Shown: piece after piece, positions 49,165-57,999 of the stretch
Layout of the letters: every line of letters starts with the position of its first letter
How positions within the stretch are numbered: the stretch's first letter is position 1
From: Microbacterium schleiferi
Lineage (GTDB): Bacteria; Actinomycetota; Actinomycetes; Actinomycetales; Microbacteriaceae
NCBI RefSeq assembly: GCF_020781975.1
Contig: NZ_JAJGNI010000006.1
Coordinates: forward strand, 62,001-126,000
Reading direction: 5' to 3'
Length of the DNA: 64,000 nt
Notes under the pieces: model-generated
Database searches by the model: none
What the model was told of the DNA's origin: nothing
Seen by the model: only the letters and a program-made list of their open reading frames with translations
Made by a program: the position numbers and the translations under genes

Positions 49165-50397
49165 ATGGCTCGCGCGCTCCCTCCCACGTCCTCCGGCGCG
49201 CCTCAGGTGCGCCCTGCCACCGAAGGATGGCAACAGAAGAAGGATGCCGAGGGCCGGCCGCTCTTGCAGTTCGCGAGCCCCAAGCGCGGCAAGCCTCCCG
49301 TGCACCTGGCCGATCTGACTCCCGAACAGCGCGTCGAGAAGGCCAAGGAACTCGGTCTTCCGGGCTTTCGCGCCGGTCAGCTTGAGCGCCATTACCTGAC
49401 CCGCTGGACGAGCGATCCGGCAGAGATGACCGATCTGCCGGCATCCGGTCGTGAGGAACTTGTCGCGGGGCTGCTGCCGCCGCTGCTGACTGAGGTGCGC
49501 CGGCTCGACACCGACAAGGGCGACACGATCAAGTTCCTCTGGAAACTGCACGACGGTGCGCTCGTCGAGTCGGTTCTCATGCGGTACCCGGGTCGGATCA
49601 CCCTGTGCGTATCAAGCCAGGCCGGATGTGGAATGAACTGCCCGTTCTGCGCGACCGGCCAGGCGGGGCTCACCCGGAACATGTCGGCTGCCGAAATCGT
49701 CGACCAGGTGGTGCGCGCCAATCAAGCGATCGCCCGAGGTGAGCTCGGCGGCAAGCGCAGCACCGATCAGTCCCTGGAGCGGGTGTCGAACATCGTCTTC
49801 ATGGGGATGGGGGAGCCGCTTGCCAACTACGCCCGTGTCATGCAGGCGGTTCGGGTGATGACCGACAAGAAGCACGGCATGGGCATGAGCGCTCGTGGCA
49901 TCACGGTGTCGACAGTGGGACTTGTGCCCGCGATCACCAAACTTGCCGCCGAAGACATCCCGGTCACCTTCGCCCTGTCTCTGCACGCTCCCGACGACGA
50001 ACTGCGCGACGAACTCATCCCCGTGAACTCGCGCTGGAAGGTCGATGAGGCGCTGGATGCCGCCCGCGGCTACTTCGAGCGGACGGGCCGTCGCGTCTCG
50101 ATCGAGTACGCCCTCATCAAAGACATGAACGACCACCCGTGGCGGGCCGACCTGCTGGCGCAGAAGCTCAACGCGCGCGGGCGCGGTTGGGTGCACGTCA
50201 ACCCGATTCCGCTCAATCCGACGCCAGGTTCCATCTGGACGGCATCCGAACCGCACGTGCAGAACGAGTTCGTGCGGCGCCTGAACGCCGCGGGCATCCC
50301 GACGACACTGCGGGACACGCGCGGCAAAGAGATCGACGGCGCGTGCGGGCAACTGGTCGCTACCGAGGACGACGAGGCCGCGGCGTCAGCCTCGTGA
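49165..50397 (+). CDS. rlmN: 23S rRNA (adenine2503-C2)-methyltransferase
   Basis: 410 residues, ATG 49165 with TACCCT exactly 6 nt upstream. The radical-SAM motif CGMNCPFC (Cys155, 159, 162) is followed by [10 protein letters not shown], then [13 protein letters not shown] and [17 protein letters not shown]. The resolving Cys lies in DGACGQL near residue 394, at the C-terminus. RlmN methylates A2503 of 23S rRNA and A37 of some tRNAs. The N-terminus carries about 20 extra residues ([18 protein letters not shown]) relative to E. coli. Confidence 0.95.
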   Translation: MARALPPTSSGAPQVRPATEGWQQKKDAEGRPLLQFASPKRGKPPVHLADLTPEQRVEKAKELGLPGFRAGQLERHYLTRWTSDPAEMTDLPASGREELVAGLLPPLLTEVRRLDTDKGDTIKFLWKLHDGALVESVLMRYPGRITLCVSSQAGCGMNCPFCATGQAGLTRNMSAAEIVDQVVRANQAIARGELGGKRSTDQSLERVSNIVFMGMGEPLANYARVMQAVRVMTDKKHGMGMSARGITVSTVGLVPAITKLAAEDIPVTFALSLHAPDDELRDELIPVNSRWKVDEALDAARGYFERTGRRVSIEYALIKDMNDHPWRADLLAQKLNARGRGWVHVNPIPLNPTPGSIWTASEPHVQNEFVRRLNAAGIPTTLRDTRGKEIDGACGQLVATEDDEAAASAS

Positions 50398-50414
50398 CCG
50401 TCTCGTAAGTCCCG

Positions 50415-51863
50415 TCAGGATGCCGGTCTGAAGGCGTCCACGGCCGCAGCGCGCGGGAGCGGCAGCGTCCGCGAGTCGACATCGAAGACGCGCACGCGGC
50501 GGCCGGGGGCAAACGGCTCCCATCCCGGGTCGCCGTCGCGGATCATCCGCACCCACGCGCCGTGCATTTCATCCGCGAGGCGCTGCGGCGGCGCATCCCC
50601 GGCCATTCGGATGCTGTCGGGATTGCTCACACCGTCGAAGACGAAGCCGAGTTCGAGAGCGTGCCCGGCGCCGAGGCCGTCGACCGGGCTCTGCCAGGCG
50701 AACTCGTAGACGAAGGTCGGCGCCGTTCGGCGATCCGCCACCTGGGTCATCGGCGCTCGCAGCATCGAGTCAGTGAGCGCTTGCCCGAGCCGGTCGCCGG
50801 TGCCGGCATCCGGGAACGCGGCCCGGTAGGCGCGCACCGCGGCACGCGGGATTCTCAGGGCAAGATGGCCGAGGCTGGCCTGCCACGGCGAGATCTTCGC
50901 GAGCGCGTCAGGCGTGAACCAGAGCCGGTACTCGTCGGTGTTGGTGCCGATGAGGATAGGGGCTGAGGCCGTGGGGAGTGCCTGGCGAGGGGATTCGGGG
51001 AGGCTCTCGGGGTCGCGAGCGAGCAGGAACCCGGGCGCGCCCCGCAGCGGCGAGCTGCCGGCAGCCTGGGCCGTTCGTGCCTCCAGCAGCTCGGCCGGCG
51101 ACAGCGCGGCAAACGCCTCGCGCGTCGCCGGCACGCCGAGCCGTTTGGCGAGCGCGCGGGTGACCCGGCCCGCCCGCTTCGGGTCGACGGCATCCAGGGG
51201 CCCTGACTCGATGATCGCGCCCGAGATGAGGGGCGCGGTGTCGGGTCGGGAGAGGAGCGCGGCGACCAGCGCCCCGCCGGCAGACTCTCCCATGACCGTG
51301 ATGCGCGAGAGGTCTCCACCGAACGCCGCGATCTCAGCGTGCGTCCAGCGAAGGGCCGCAGCGACGTCTTCGAGGCCGAGATTGCGCGGGGCATCCTCGA
51401 GCACCGAGAAACCCTCGGACCCGAGGCGGTAGTTCGCCGAGACGAACACGACGCCGCCCCGGGCAAAACTCGTCCCGTCGTACCCGGCGATCGAACTCCC
51501 GCCGCGCTCGAACGCGCCGCCGTGGATCCAGAGCACGACAGGTAGCGGCCCGGATGCCGGGTCGGTCGCGTCCGTCGGGGCCCAGACGTTGACGGTCAGG
51601 ATGTCTTCGTTGGTCCCGTCGCTGGTCAGGCTCGGCAGGAGTTCTCCGATCCTGCCGCGGTAGGGCGTTTGCGGTGCCGAGGGCCCGAACTGCGTCGCAT
51701 CGCGCACCCCGACCCAGGCATCCGGTGCCGCGGGCAGCCGGAATCGCCGCGAGCCGAAGGGAGGCGCGGCGTACGGGATGCCGAGGAAGCGACGGATGCC
51801 GTCCGTCACGCTCCCGCGGAGTGTTCCGGTGCTGATGGTCGTTTCGATTGCTTCGGTGCCCAC
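50415..51863 (-). CDS. Type-B carboxylesterase/lipase (paralogue A)
   Basis: 482 residues from GTG 51863 (TACCCT 6 nt upstream). Alpha/beta hydrolase of the carboxylesterase type-B family: GIPYAAPPFGSRRF, the NEDILTVNVWAP strand, WIHGGAFERGG oxyanion loop, and nucleophile Ser194 in VMGESAGGALV. The acid/His region includes GLGAGHALELGFVFDG. There is no signal peptide, so it is probably cytoplasmic. A second esterase of the same family lies 1.2 kb away beyond an aldo/keto reductase. Confidence 0.9.
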   Translation of the reverse strand: MGTEAIETTISTGTLRGSVTDGIRRFLGIPYAAPPFGSRRFRLPAAPDAWVGVRDATQFGPSAPQTPYRGRIGELLPSLTSDGTNEDILTVNVWAPTDATDPASGPLPVVLWIHGGAFERGGSSIAGYDGTSFARGGVVFVSANYRLGSEGFSVLEDAPRNLGLEDVAAALRWTHAEIAAFGGDLSRITVMGESAGGALVAALLSRPDTAPLISGAIIESGPLDAVDPKRAGRVTRALAKRLGVPATREAFAALSPAELLEARTAQAAGSSPLRGAPGFLLARDPESLPESPRQALPTASAPILIGTNTDEYRLWFTPDALAKISPWQASLGHLALRIPRAAVRAYRAAFPDAGTGDRLGQALTDSMLRAPMTQVADRRTAPTFVYEFAWQSPVDGLGAGHALELGFVFDGVSNPDSIRMAGDAPPQRLADEMHGAWVRMIRDGDPGWEPFAPGRRVRVFDVDSRTLPLPRAAAVDAFRPAS

Positions 51864-51930
51864 TCCCTCAGGGTAGGCCGTTCCATCACGGGCCGGCCCC
51901 GCTGTCGCGGCGCGGCGATAGCGTGGAGCA

Positions 51931-52941
51931 ATGGTCAACTATCGCTATCTCGGCAACAGCGGCTTCAAAGTCACAGAGATCACCTACGGCAACTGGATCA
52001 CCCACGGCTCGCAGGTCGAAAACGACGCAGCCATCGCGACAGTTCACCGAGCACTGGACCTCGGCATCACGAGCTTCGACACCGCCGACGTGTACGCGAA
52101 CACGGTCGCCGAGCAGGTTCTCGGCGAGGCGCTGAAGGGCCAGCGTCGGGAGTCGCTCGAGATCTTCACGAAGGTCTACTGGCCCGTCGGGCCGGGCGGC
52201 GCCAATGACTCGGGTCTGTCGCGCAAGCACATCATGGACGGCATCCACGGCTCGCTCGAGCGGCTCGGAACCGACTACGTCGACCTCTACCAGGCGCACC
52301 GGTACGACTACGAAACCCCGCTGGAAGAGACGATGCAGGCCTTTGCCGACATCGTCCGGCAGGGCAAGGCGCTCTACATCGGCGTGAGCGAGTGGACGGC
52401 CGAGCAGCTGCGCGCCGGGCACGCGCTGGCCAAGGATCTCGGCATCCAGCTCGTTTCGAACCAGCCCCAGTACTCGGCGCTGTGGCGCGTCATCGAGGGG
52501 AAGGTCGTTCCGACCTCCGAGGAGCTCGGAATCTCGCAGATCGTCTGGTCGCCGATGGCGCAGGGCGTGCTCAGCGGCAAGTACCTGCCCGGTCAGCCGG
52601 CTCCCGCCGGTTCGCGGGCCACCGACGAGAAGAGCGGCGCGGGCTTCATCAAGCGGTTCATGACGGATGACGTGCTCAGCGCAGTGCAGAAGCTGCATCC
52701 GGTAGCCGAGCAGGCGGGTCTGACCCTGCCGCAGCTCGCGATCGCGTGGGTGCTTCAGAACCCCAACGTGTCGGCGGCTCTCGTCGGCGCCTCGCGTCCC
52801 GAGCAGCTCGATGACACCGTGAAGGCGTCAGGCGTGACGCTGGATGCCGACACGATGGTGGCGATCGATGACGCTCTCGGCTCGGTGGCCGAGACCGATC
52901 CGGCGCTCACCGAAGAGTCCTCGCCACCGTCCCGCCCATAA
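51931..52941 (+). CDS. Aldo/keto reductase (KCNAB-like)
   Basis: 336 residues, ATG 51931 with TAGCGT 6 nt upstream. The catalytic tetrad is in FDTADVYANTVAE (Asp, Tyr), FTKVYWP (Lys) and YQAHRYDYETP (His). The GVSEWTAEQL and NQPQYSALWR motifs place it with the potassium-channel beta-subunit-like reductases. It uses NADPH to reduce aldehydes or ketones. The last codons and stop lie inside the first unit of a 32-bp tandem repeat. Confidence 0.9.
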   Translation: MVNYRYLGNSGFKVTEITYGNWITHGSQVENDAAIATVHRALDLGITSFDTADVYANTVAEQVLGEALKGQRRESLEIFTKVYWPVGPGGANDSGLSRKHIMDGIHGSLERLGTDYVDLYQAHRYDYETPLEETMQAFADIVRQGKALYIGVSEWTAEQLRAGHALAKDLGIQLVSNQPQYSALWRVIEGKVVPTSEELGISQIVWSPMAQGVLSGKYLPGQPAPAGSRATDEKSGAGFIKRFMTDDVLSAVQKLHPVAEQAGLTLPQLAIAWVLQNPNVSAALVGASRPEQLDDTVKASGVTLDADTMVAIDDALGSVAETDPALTEESSPPSRP

Positions 52942-53020
52942 GGGCGCGACGTCTGGCACCGTCCCGCCCGTGAGGGCGCGACGTCTGGCACCGTCCCGCC
53001 CATAAGGGCGCCACGGCTCA
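52925..53020. repeat. Three tandem 32-bp repeats with internal hairpins
   Basis: Units 52925-52956, 52957-52988 and 52989-53020 each start CACCGTCCCGCCC. Each holds a small hairpin: CGCCC-ATAA-GGGCG, or GTGA as the loop in unit 2. Unit 1 encodes the end and stop codon of the aldo/keto reductase. Unit 3 overlaps the stop of the convergent esterase. It is a likely bidirectional terminator array and a potential VNTR. Confidence 0.9.
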
Positions 53021-54553
53021 GGGGAAGGCGAGAACCTCGTCTCCCCAGCCGGTGCGCAACTCGTGATCGAGGTCGGGGACCACACGGTCCGCGGCCTCGA
53101 TCACGAGCGTTGCGCGGGTATCGACATCGAATGCCGGCCACTCCACGGCGCCGTCGGCGTTCGGGGCCTCCCCCGTGGCGAACGCCGTCCATCGTTGCTG
53201 CATTCTCGCCGAGATCCGTTCGGCCTCATGGCGGCCGCCGAGTCGGAAGCTGATGTCGTGCGCGCGGCGGCCGAACGTGCCCCATACGTAGGGGAGCTCG
53301 GTCGCGTGCGTTGCGCCGATGCGCAGCAGGTGCAGCATCGGCGTCGCGTGGTCAAAGCGGTAGAGCCAGACCGGCGCGACGCGGGAATGGCCCTCGACGG
53401 CCCAGAGCGTCGGCATCCGGAATCCGATGTCACGGGCGATTCCCAGCCCGACCGCGTGGTGACGAACGCCCTCGTACGCTGAGAGCACCTGCGCCATCGA
53501 CGGCAGGTCGATACCGGGGCGTTCGGTGCCGAGTTCGGCGAGCATCTGCTCGATCTGCTCCTCGCGGATGGGCATGAGCGGTGACTTCATCATCCGGAAG
53601 AGGGATGCCTCGTCCTTGTTTGTGCCGATCAACAGCGGTACCGGCAGACCACGCCCCTCGGCAAGGACTGTCGCCGGCGCCTCGGGCAGCAGGTCGCCGT
53701 CGATGACGGGACCGAATGCGATGGTTCCTGGATGCTGCGCCGGGACTTCGGCGAACACCGTCATCCCGGCTTCGACGATCTGCTCGACCGGCAGTGTTCG
53801 CAGATCTGCCGGGGCGGGATTACCGACCGCCGCCAAGAACAGGTCGGTGACGGTCTCGGCCCGGGCCGCGTCGTAGACGCTCGAGACCGGCGAGGATTCG
53901 GCGATCGCGCGCGAGAAGAGCCCCGCAGCGCTCGGGACGGCGAGCAGCGTCGTCACGAGGCCCGCGCCCGCGGACTCGCCGAAGACGGTCACGCGCTCGG
54001 GGTCGCCCCCGAACGCTGCGATGTTCCGCTGCACCCAGCGCAACGCCAGCATGACGTCCTTCAGGGCGAGGTTTCCGTCGAAGGGATGCTCCGGGGTGGA
54101 CTTGCTCGACAGATCGAGGAATCCGAGCGCGCCGATGCGGTAGTTGATCGTCACTACGACCACGCCGTGGCCCGCGAGGGCTTCGCCGTCATAGACCGGC
54201 TGGCTGCTGGAGCCGAACGTGTAAGCCCCGCCGTGCAGCCACACCATGACCGGAGCCGGAGCATCAACATCCGCCCCGCTCCAGACGTTCAGGAAGAGGC
54301 AGTCCTCGTCGAAGATCGGGTCCGGCCCGAGGTCCATGGCCGGATTCGCCTTCTGCGGTGCGGCGGGCCCGAAGCTTGTCACCTCGACCGTCACGCCGGC
54401 ATCCAGCGGCTCGGCCGGAACAGGGTCGCGCCAGCGGGCGTCGCCGGTCGGGGCCTGGGCATAGCGGATGCCGCGCCAGACGCGGATGCCGCCTGCAAGC
54501 TCCTCTCCGGCGAAGCGCCCGGCGGGTGCGGCTGCAACAGGGGTCTCGTCCAT
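53018..54553 (-). CDS. Type-B carboxylesterase/lipase (paralogue B)
   Basis: 511 residues from ATG 54553 with GGAAGG upstream. Same family and layout as the esterase at 50415: GIRYAQAPTGDARW, FDEDCLFLNVW, WLHGGAYTFGS, nucleophile Ser194 in VFGESAGAGLV, and the acid/His region with RIGATHATELPYVWG. The two proteins are paralogues (nucleophile at the same residue number) that flank the aldo/keto reductase in the same orientation. The substrate is unknown; ester-linked aromatic or terpenoid compounds are possible. Confidence 0.9.
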   Translation of the reverse strand: MDETPVAAAPAGRFAGEELAGGIRVWRGIRYAQAPTGDARWRDPVPAEPLDAGVTVEVTSFGPAAPQKANPAMDLGPDPIFDEDCLFLNVWSGADVDAPAPVMVWLHGGAYTFGSSSQPVYDGEALAGHGVVVVTINYRIGALGFLDLSSKSTPEHPFDGNLALKDVMLALRWVQRNIAAFGGDPERVTVFGESAGAGLVTTLLAVPSAAGLFSRAIAESSPVSSVYDAARAETVTDLFLAAVGNPAPADLRTLPVEQIVEAGMTVFAEVPAQHPGTIAFGPVIDGDLLPEAPATVLAEGRGLPVPLLIGTNKDEASLFRMMKSPLMPIREEQIEQMLAELGTERPGIDLPSMAQVLSAYEGVRHHAVGLGIARDIGFRMPTLWAVEGHSRVAPVWLYRFDHATPMLHLLRIGATHATELPYVWGTFGRRAHDISFRLGGRHEAERISARMQQRWTAFATGEAPNADGAVEWPAFDVDTRATLVIEAADRVVPDLDHELRTGWGDEVLAFP

Positions 54554-54672
54554 GGGGGCCTTCCGGGTCTGGTGAGAGGGCGGCGTCGCGAGACAGCGTA
54601 GACGGTGGCGCTATGCGGCCGGGTTTCGGTGCAGTTCGTGCGCCCGGATCATGCTGCTGACACAATCGGGAC

Positions 54673-56637
54673 ATGCCGATCTGGCTTGCTGTCCTTCTGC
54701 TCACTGCCGCCTTCGCTGCGCTGTCCGCATGGGTCAGCAGGCGACTCCTCGACGCCCAGATCGGATGGGTTCGCGCTCTCGTGACCTCCGCCGTGGTGTT
54801 CCTTGGCTCACTTCCGCTGACAGCGTGGGTGTTCGAGCAGGCCGACGTCATCGACGGTGATCGCGTCGTCGTCGAAAGCCCGATCGTGGTGGCCTTCGTC
54901 GCCCTCGTACTCGGCTGGATCTTCGCCGTCGTCGTCGTCATCCTCGTCACCCTGGAGTTCCTCTGGCCCAGTCGCCCGCTCGGAAATCCGGTGACGATCG
55001 TCCGGGAGGCGTTCCGTCGGCGCGATCGCGCCCGCCGATACGCGCAGATCGTTGCCATCGCCTCCCGGCACGGCCTGGGAATGTACCGCGGCCGATCGGA
55101 TGCCGCGCGAGACGCGTTGCCCCAGGCGCTGGTGGCGGCCCTGGCCGAGGCCGGCGTCACCTTCGTCAAACTCGGCCAGGTGCTCTCGACGCGCGAGGAC
55201 GTGCTGCCGCGAGACCTCATCGAAGCGCTCTCGACGCTGCAAATGGACTCGACCCCGATTCCCTGGCCGGAGGCCGAAGCGGCGATCCGTGCCGAACTCA
55301 GGCGGCCGATCACCGAGGTGTTCGCAGAGATCGAGTCGGAGCCGATGGCTGCGGCATCCGTCGCCCAGGTGCACGCCGCGACGCTGGTGTCGGGCGAGCG
55401 CGTCGTCGTGAAGATCCAGCGGCCCTCCGCACGCGCCCAAGTCACCACCGATCTCGACATCCTCGAGCGCCTCGCGCGTGATGCCGAACGTCGCACTGCG
55501 TGGGCAGCCGACTATGGTGCCGTCGCCCTTGTCGCCGAGTTCTCGCGCGCACTCACCGAGGAGCTCGACTATCGCATCGAGGTGGCCAACGCCGAGATGC
55601 TGCGGGGCGCCATCGCGAAGACGCACGCGATGCCGTTGCGGGTTCCCCGGGTCTTTCCGGATCTGTGCACCCAGCGAATGATCGTGCAAGAGCGCATCGA
55701 GGGAGTGCCCTTCGGCAAGCTCCCCGAGGGAGTGGTGGAGCCGGGCGCAGCCCGCGCGCTCGCCGACGGGGTCCTGGATGCCGTGTTCGAGCAGATCGCC
55801 GTGCGCGGGGTCTTCCACGCCGACCTGCATCCGGGAAACCTGATCCTCTGCGATGACGGAGAGGTAGCCCTGATCGATTTCGGCGCCGTGGGCATACTGG
55901 AGGCCAGTATGCGGCGCCTTCTCGTGCCGCTGCTGACAGCGATCGCCGCCGACGATGATCAGGCCGCCACCGATATCGTGCTGCTGCTGTGCGAACCCGA
56001 CCCGGCGGGCGCCGATCAGGCAGCGCTGCAGCGTGATGTCGGAGCGATCATCACTCGGGTTCGCAACGCCCCCGCGGGCGAGGATGTCTTCCGGTTTCTG
56101 CTCGACACCCTCCGCCACCACCGACTGGCGATGCCCCCGTCTCTGCTGCTGGTATTCCGGACTCTCGGCTCGCTCGAGGGGGGCCTCCGCCGGGTGTATC
56201 CGGGGTACGACATGGTCGGTCAGGCGCTTACGCGGGCACCGCACTTCGCCCGCAGCATGCTGTCGCTGCGTACCGCAGCGCTGTCGGCGCAGACGCAGCT
56301 CGTGCTCGCTCTGGAGCAGGTGCGCCGCGTGCCGCGGCGCCTGGAGAACATTTCGCGCTCCCTCGAACAGGGCACCTTCTCGGTGCGCCTTCGCTCGTTC
56401 GAGGGTGCGGGTGAGCGGCGATGGATCGAGGGAATGCTCGGCCAGGTGACGAGCACGCTCGTCGGTGTGACTCTGCTGGCCACGGGCATCGCCCTGGCGA
56501 TTTCCTCGGGCGGACCGCAACTGACCGAGGACGTTCCCCTGTTCCCGTTCCTTGGCAGTGTCGTCGGCCTGGGCGGTCTGCTGCTGCTCGTGCGGAGCCT
56601 TCGCGCCGCGCTGCGGCGCCGAGACGGCGCCGGCTGA
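54673..56637 (+). CDS. ABC1/UbiB-family protein kinase-like protein
   Basis: 654 residues; CACAAT 6 nt before ATG 54673. Two N-terminal TM helices precede the UbiB/ADCK domain. This has the KxGQ motif in FVKLGQVLSTREDVLP, AAASVAQVHAA (Ala-rich loop), Lys in VVVKIQRP, HADLHPGNL and LIDFGAVG (metal-binding Asp). Two further TM helices form the C-terminus. UbiB proteins are atypical ATPases/kinases needed for isoprenoid-quinone synthesis; in actinobacteria a link to menaquinone is plausible but unproven. The stop overlaps the NUDIX start (TGATG). Confidence 0.88.
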   Translation: MPIWLAVLLLTAAFAALSAWVSRRLLDAQIGWVRALVTSAVVFLGSLPLTAWVFEQADVIDGDRVVVESPIVVAFVALVLGWIFAVVVVILVTLEFLWPSRPLGNPVTIVREAFRRRDRARRYAQIVAIASRHGLGMYRGRSDAARDALPQALVAALAEAGVTFVKLGQVLSTREDVLPRDLIEALSTLQMDSTPIPWPEAEAAIRAELRRPITEVFAEIESEPMAAASVAQVHAATLVSGERVVVKIQRPSARAQVTTDLDILERLARDAERRTAWAADYGAVALVAEFSRALTEELDYRIEVANAEMLRGAIAKTHAMPLRVPRVFPDLCTQRMIVQERIEGVPFGKLPEGVVEPGAARALADGVLDAVFEQIAVRGVFHADLHPGNLILCDDGEVALIDFGAVGILEASMRRLLVPLLTAIAADDDQAATDIVLLLCEPDPAGADQAALQRDVGAIITRVRNAPAGEDVFRFLLDTLRHHRLAMPPSLLLVFRTLGSLEGGLRRVYPGYDMVGQALTRAPHFARSMLSLRTAALSAQTQLVLALEQVRRVPRRLENISRSLEQGTFSVRLRSFEGAGERRWIEGMLGQVTSTLVGVTLLATGIALAISSGGPQLTEDVPLFPFLGSVVGLGGLLLLVRSLRAALRRRDGAG

Positions 56638-57134
56638 TGCCGGTAACGAGCGCCGGCTTGCTGGTGTATCGCCTCGTAGTGTCCGCGTCGGGTGGCTCGA
56701 GCGCCCTCGAGGTACTCATCGCCCACATGGGTGGACCGTTCTGGCAGCGCAAGGATGCCGGAGCCTGGACGATCCCCAAGGGCGAATATGACCCGGCGGA
56801 GGAGCCCCCACTTCAGGCCGCGCGGCGCGAGTTCCGTGAGGAGCTCGGGATCGATCCGCCGGATGGCCCTGTGGTCGAGCTCGGGTCTTTCGCGGCATCA
56901 CGCAAGACGATCAGCGTCTTCGCCATTGAGGACACCGGGCTCGATATCTCGCGCCCGGTCTTCGGGGAGTTCGAGCTCGAGTGGCCGCCGCGATCGGCGA
57001 GGACGGTGAGCTTTCCCGAGGTCGATCGTGTCGAGTGGATGCAACCTGCCGTTGCCGCCGAGAAGCTCACCGCGTCACAGCGACCGGTGATTGCTGCACT
57101 TGCTGCAGCGCTCGGTGCTCACGGCGTCAGTTGA
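56637..57134 (+). CDS. NUDIX hydrolase
   Basis: 165 residues from ATG 56637, coupled to the UbiB-like gene by a 1-nt overlap. The Nudix box is nearly canonical: GEYDPAEEPPLQAARREF followed by REELG, carrying the metal-binding Glu pair. TSAGLLVYRLV at the start and AWTIPKG before the box match the diphosphohydrolase subgroup. It may clean up modified nucleotides or similar diphosphates. It overlaps the convergent membrane protein by 8 nt. Confidence 0.9.
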   Translation: MPVTSAGLLVYRLVVSASGGSSALEVLIAHMGGPFWQRKDAGAWTIPKGEYDPAEEPPLQAARREFREELGIDPPDGPVVELGSFAASRKTISVFAIEDTGLDISRPVFGEFELEWPPRSARTVSFPEVDRVEWMQPAVAAEKLTASQRPVIAALAAALGAHGVS

Positions 57135-57945
57135 CCGGGTCCGGCGGTGCTGAGTCGACGAAGACGCCGACGCGGTCGCCCTCCAGGACGAACTGCAGCG
57201 AGGACCCTTCTCCGAAGCGTTCCAGAGCCTCGGCCGGCGAACCCGCATGGATCTGTAGTGACGCGCTCGGCGGGAAAGTCCCGGCGCCGCATCCGTAGTA
57301 CGTCGGCCCGTTCGGAAAGCCCGACTCGTCGTCAACGTCCTCAGTTCTGAAGACGACAAGGCACTCGCTGTCGACGCCGTCGCTCGAGTTCGTGGCCGTG
57401 ATCAGCGTGTAGCCCGCGAACTGGAATCCCACCGGGGGTGTGTCGGTGTTCCCAAACGGCGGGGCTGTGGCTGACGGGTCGGGATCGAGCGCCGCAATCT
57501 GTCGCGCTCCCGAGCCTTCGGAGATCACCGGAATCGAGGCGAGGCCCCAGGTGACGGATGCGGCGAGCGTCGCTACCGCCATCACCGAAATGAGCCAGAA
57601 GGCGCGCGCGAGCGGGGGCACGCGGGTGAGCGGCGACCAAGCCGCGCGGGCACCTGATTCGCTGGCCCGTTCGGTGCTCCGGGGGACTGCCGTGCCCGCG
57701 GACTCCTGATCGCCGGTGCCGGCCGCCGCTGCCGCGGACGATGGGGCGCCCCCTTCGGTGCTGGATGCCACTGACGACGTACCTGGGACCGCACCGCTGC
57801 GCTCCGGCCCTCGCTGCTCGCTGCGCAGCTGCGCTTCGAGTTCCTGCAGTCGGTCGTAGGCGACCGGGTCGCGCAGGATGTCGGCGTCGGGACCGTAGGC
57901 TCGCGCGCGCAACGCTTGCAGCTCAGCGGCGGCATCGTCGGTCAT
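57127..57945 (-). CDS. Single-TM protein, tandem paralogue 1
   Basis: 272 residues. The N-terminal helix AAELQALRARAYGPDADILRDPVAYDRLQELEAQL is followed by a Ser/Ala-rich linker, one TM helix (about 112-135) and an extracellular domain with SECLVVFRTEDVDDESGF, TYYGCGAGTFP and SLQFVLEGDRVGVFVD. It is clearly related to its neighbour at 58000-58803. The LRARAYGPDADI N-terminus recurs in other Microbacteriaceae proteins to my knowledge. Function unknown. Confidence 0.8.
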   Translation of the reverse strand: MTDDAAAELQALRARAYGPDADILRDPVAYDRLQELEAQLRSEQRGPERSGAVPGTSSVASSTEGGAPSSAAAAAGTGDQESAGTAVPRSTERASESGARAAWSPLTRVPPLARAFWLISVMAVATLAASVTWGLASIPVISEGSGARQIAALDPDPSATAPPFGNTDTPPVGFQFAGYTLITATNSSDGVDSECLVVFRTEDVDDESGFPNGPTYYGCGAGTFPPSASLQIHAGSPAEALERFGEGSSLQFVLEGDRVGVFVDSAPPDPVN

Positions 57946-57999
57946 CGCTTCATGCTCGCATGACCCGTGCTCGCTGACGGTGTCGCCCGCGTCCGGAAG

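Noticed and set aside
52925..53020. 32-bp repeats as a small CRISPR array
   Set aside because: The units are directly contiguous with no unique spacers, and one unit is part of a coding sequence.
54808..56520. 570-codon minus frame opposite the UbiB-like gene
   Set aside because: Antisense shadow rich in Arg/His with no domain. The + strand has the KxGQ and ADLHPGN motifs.
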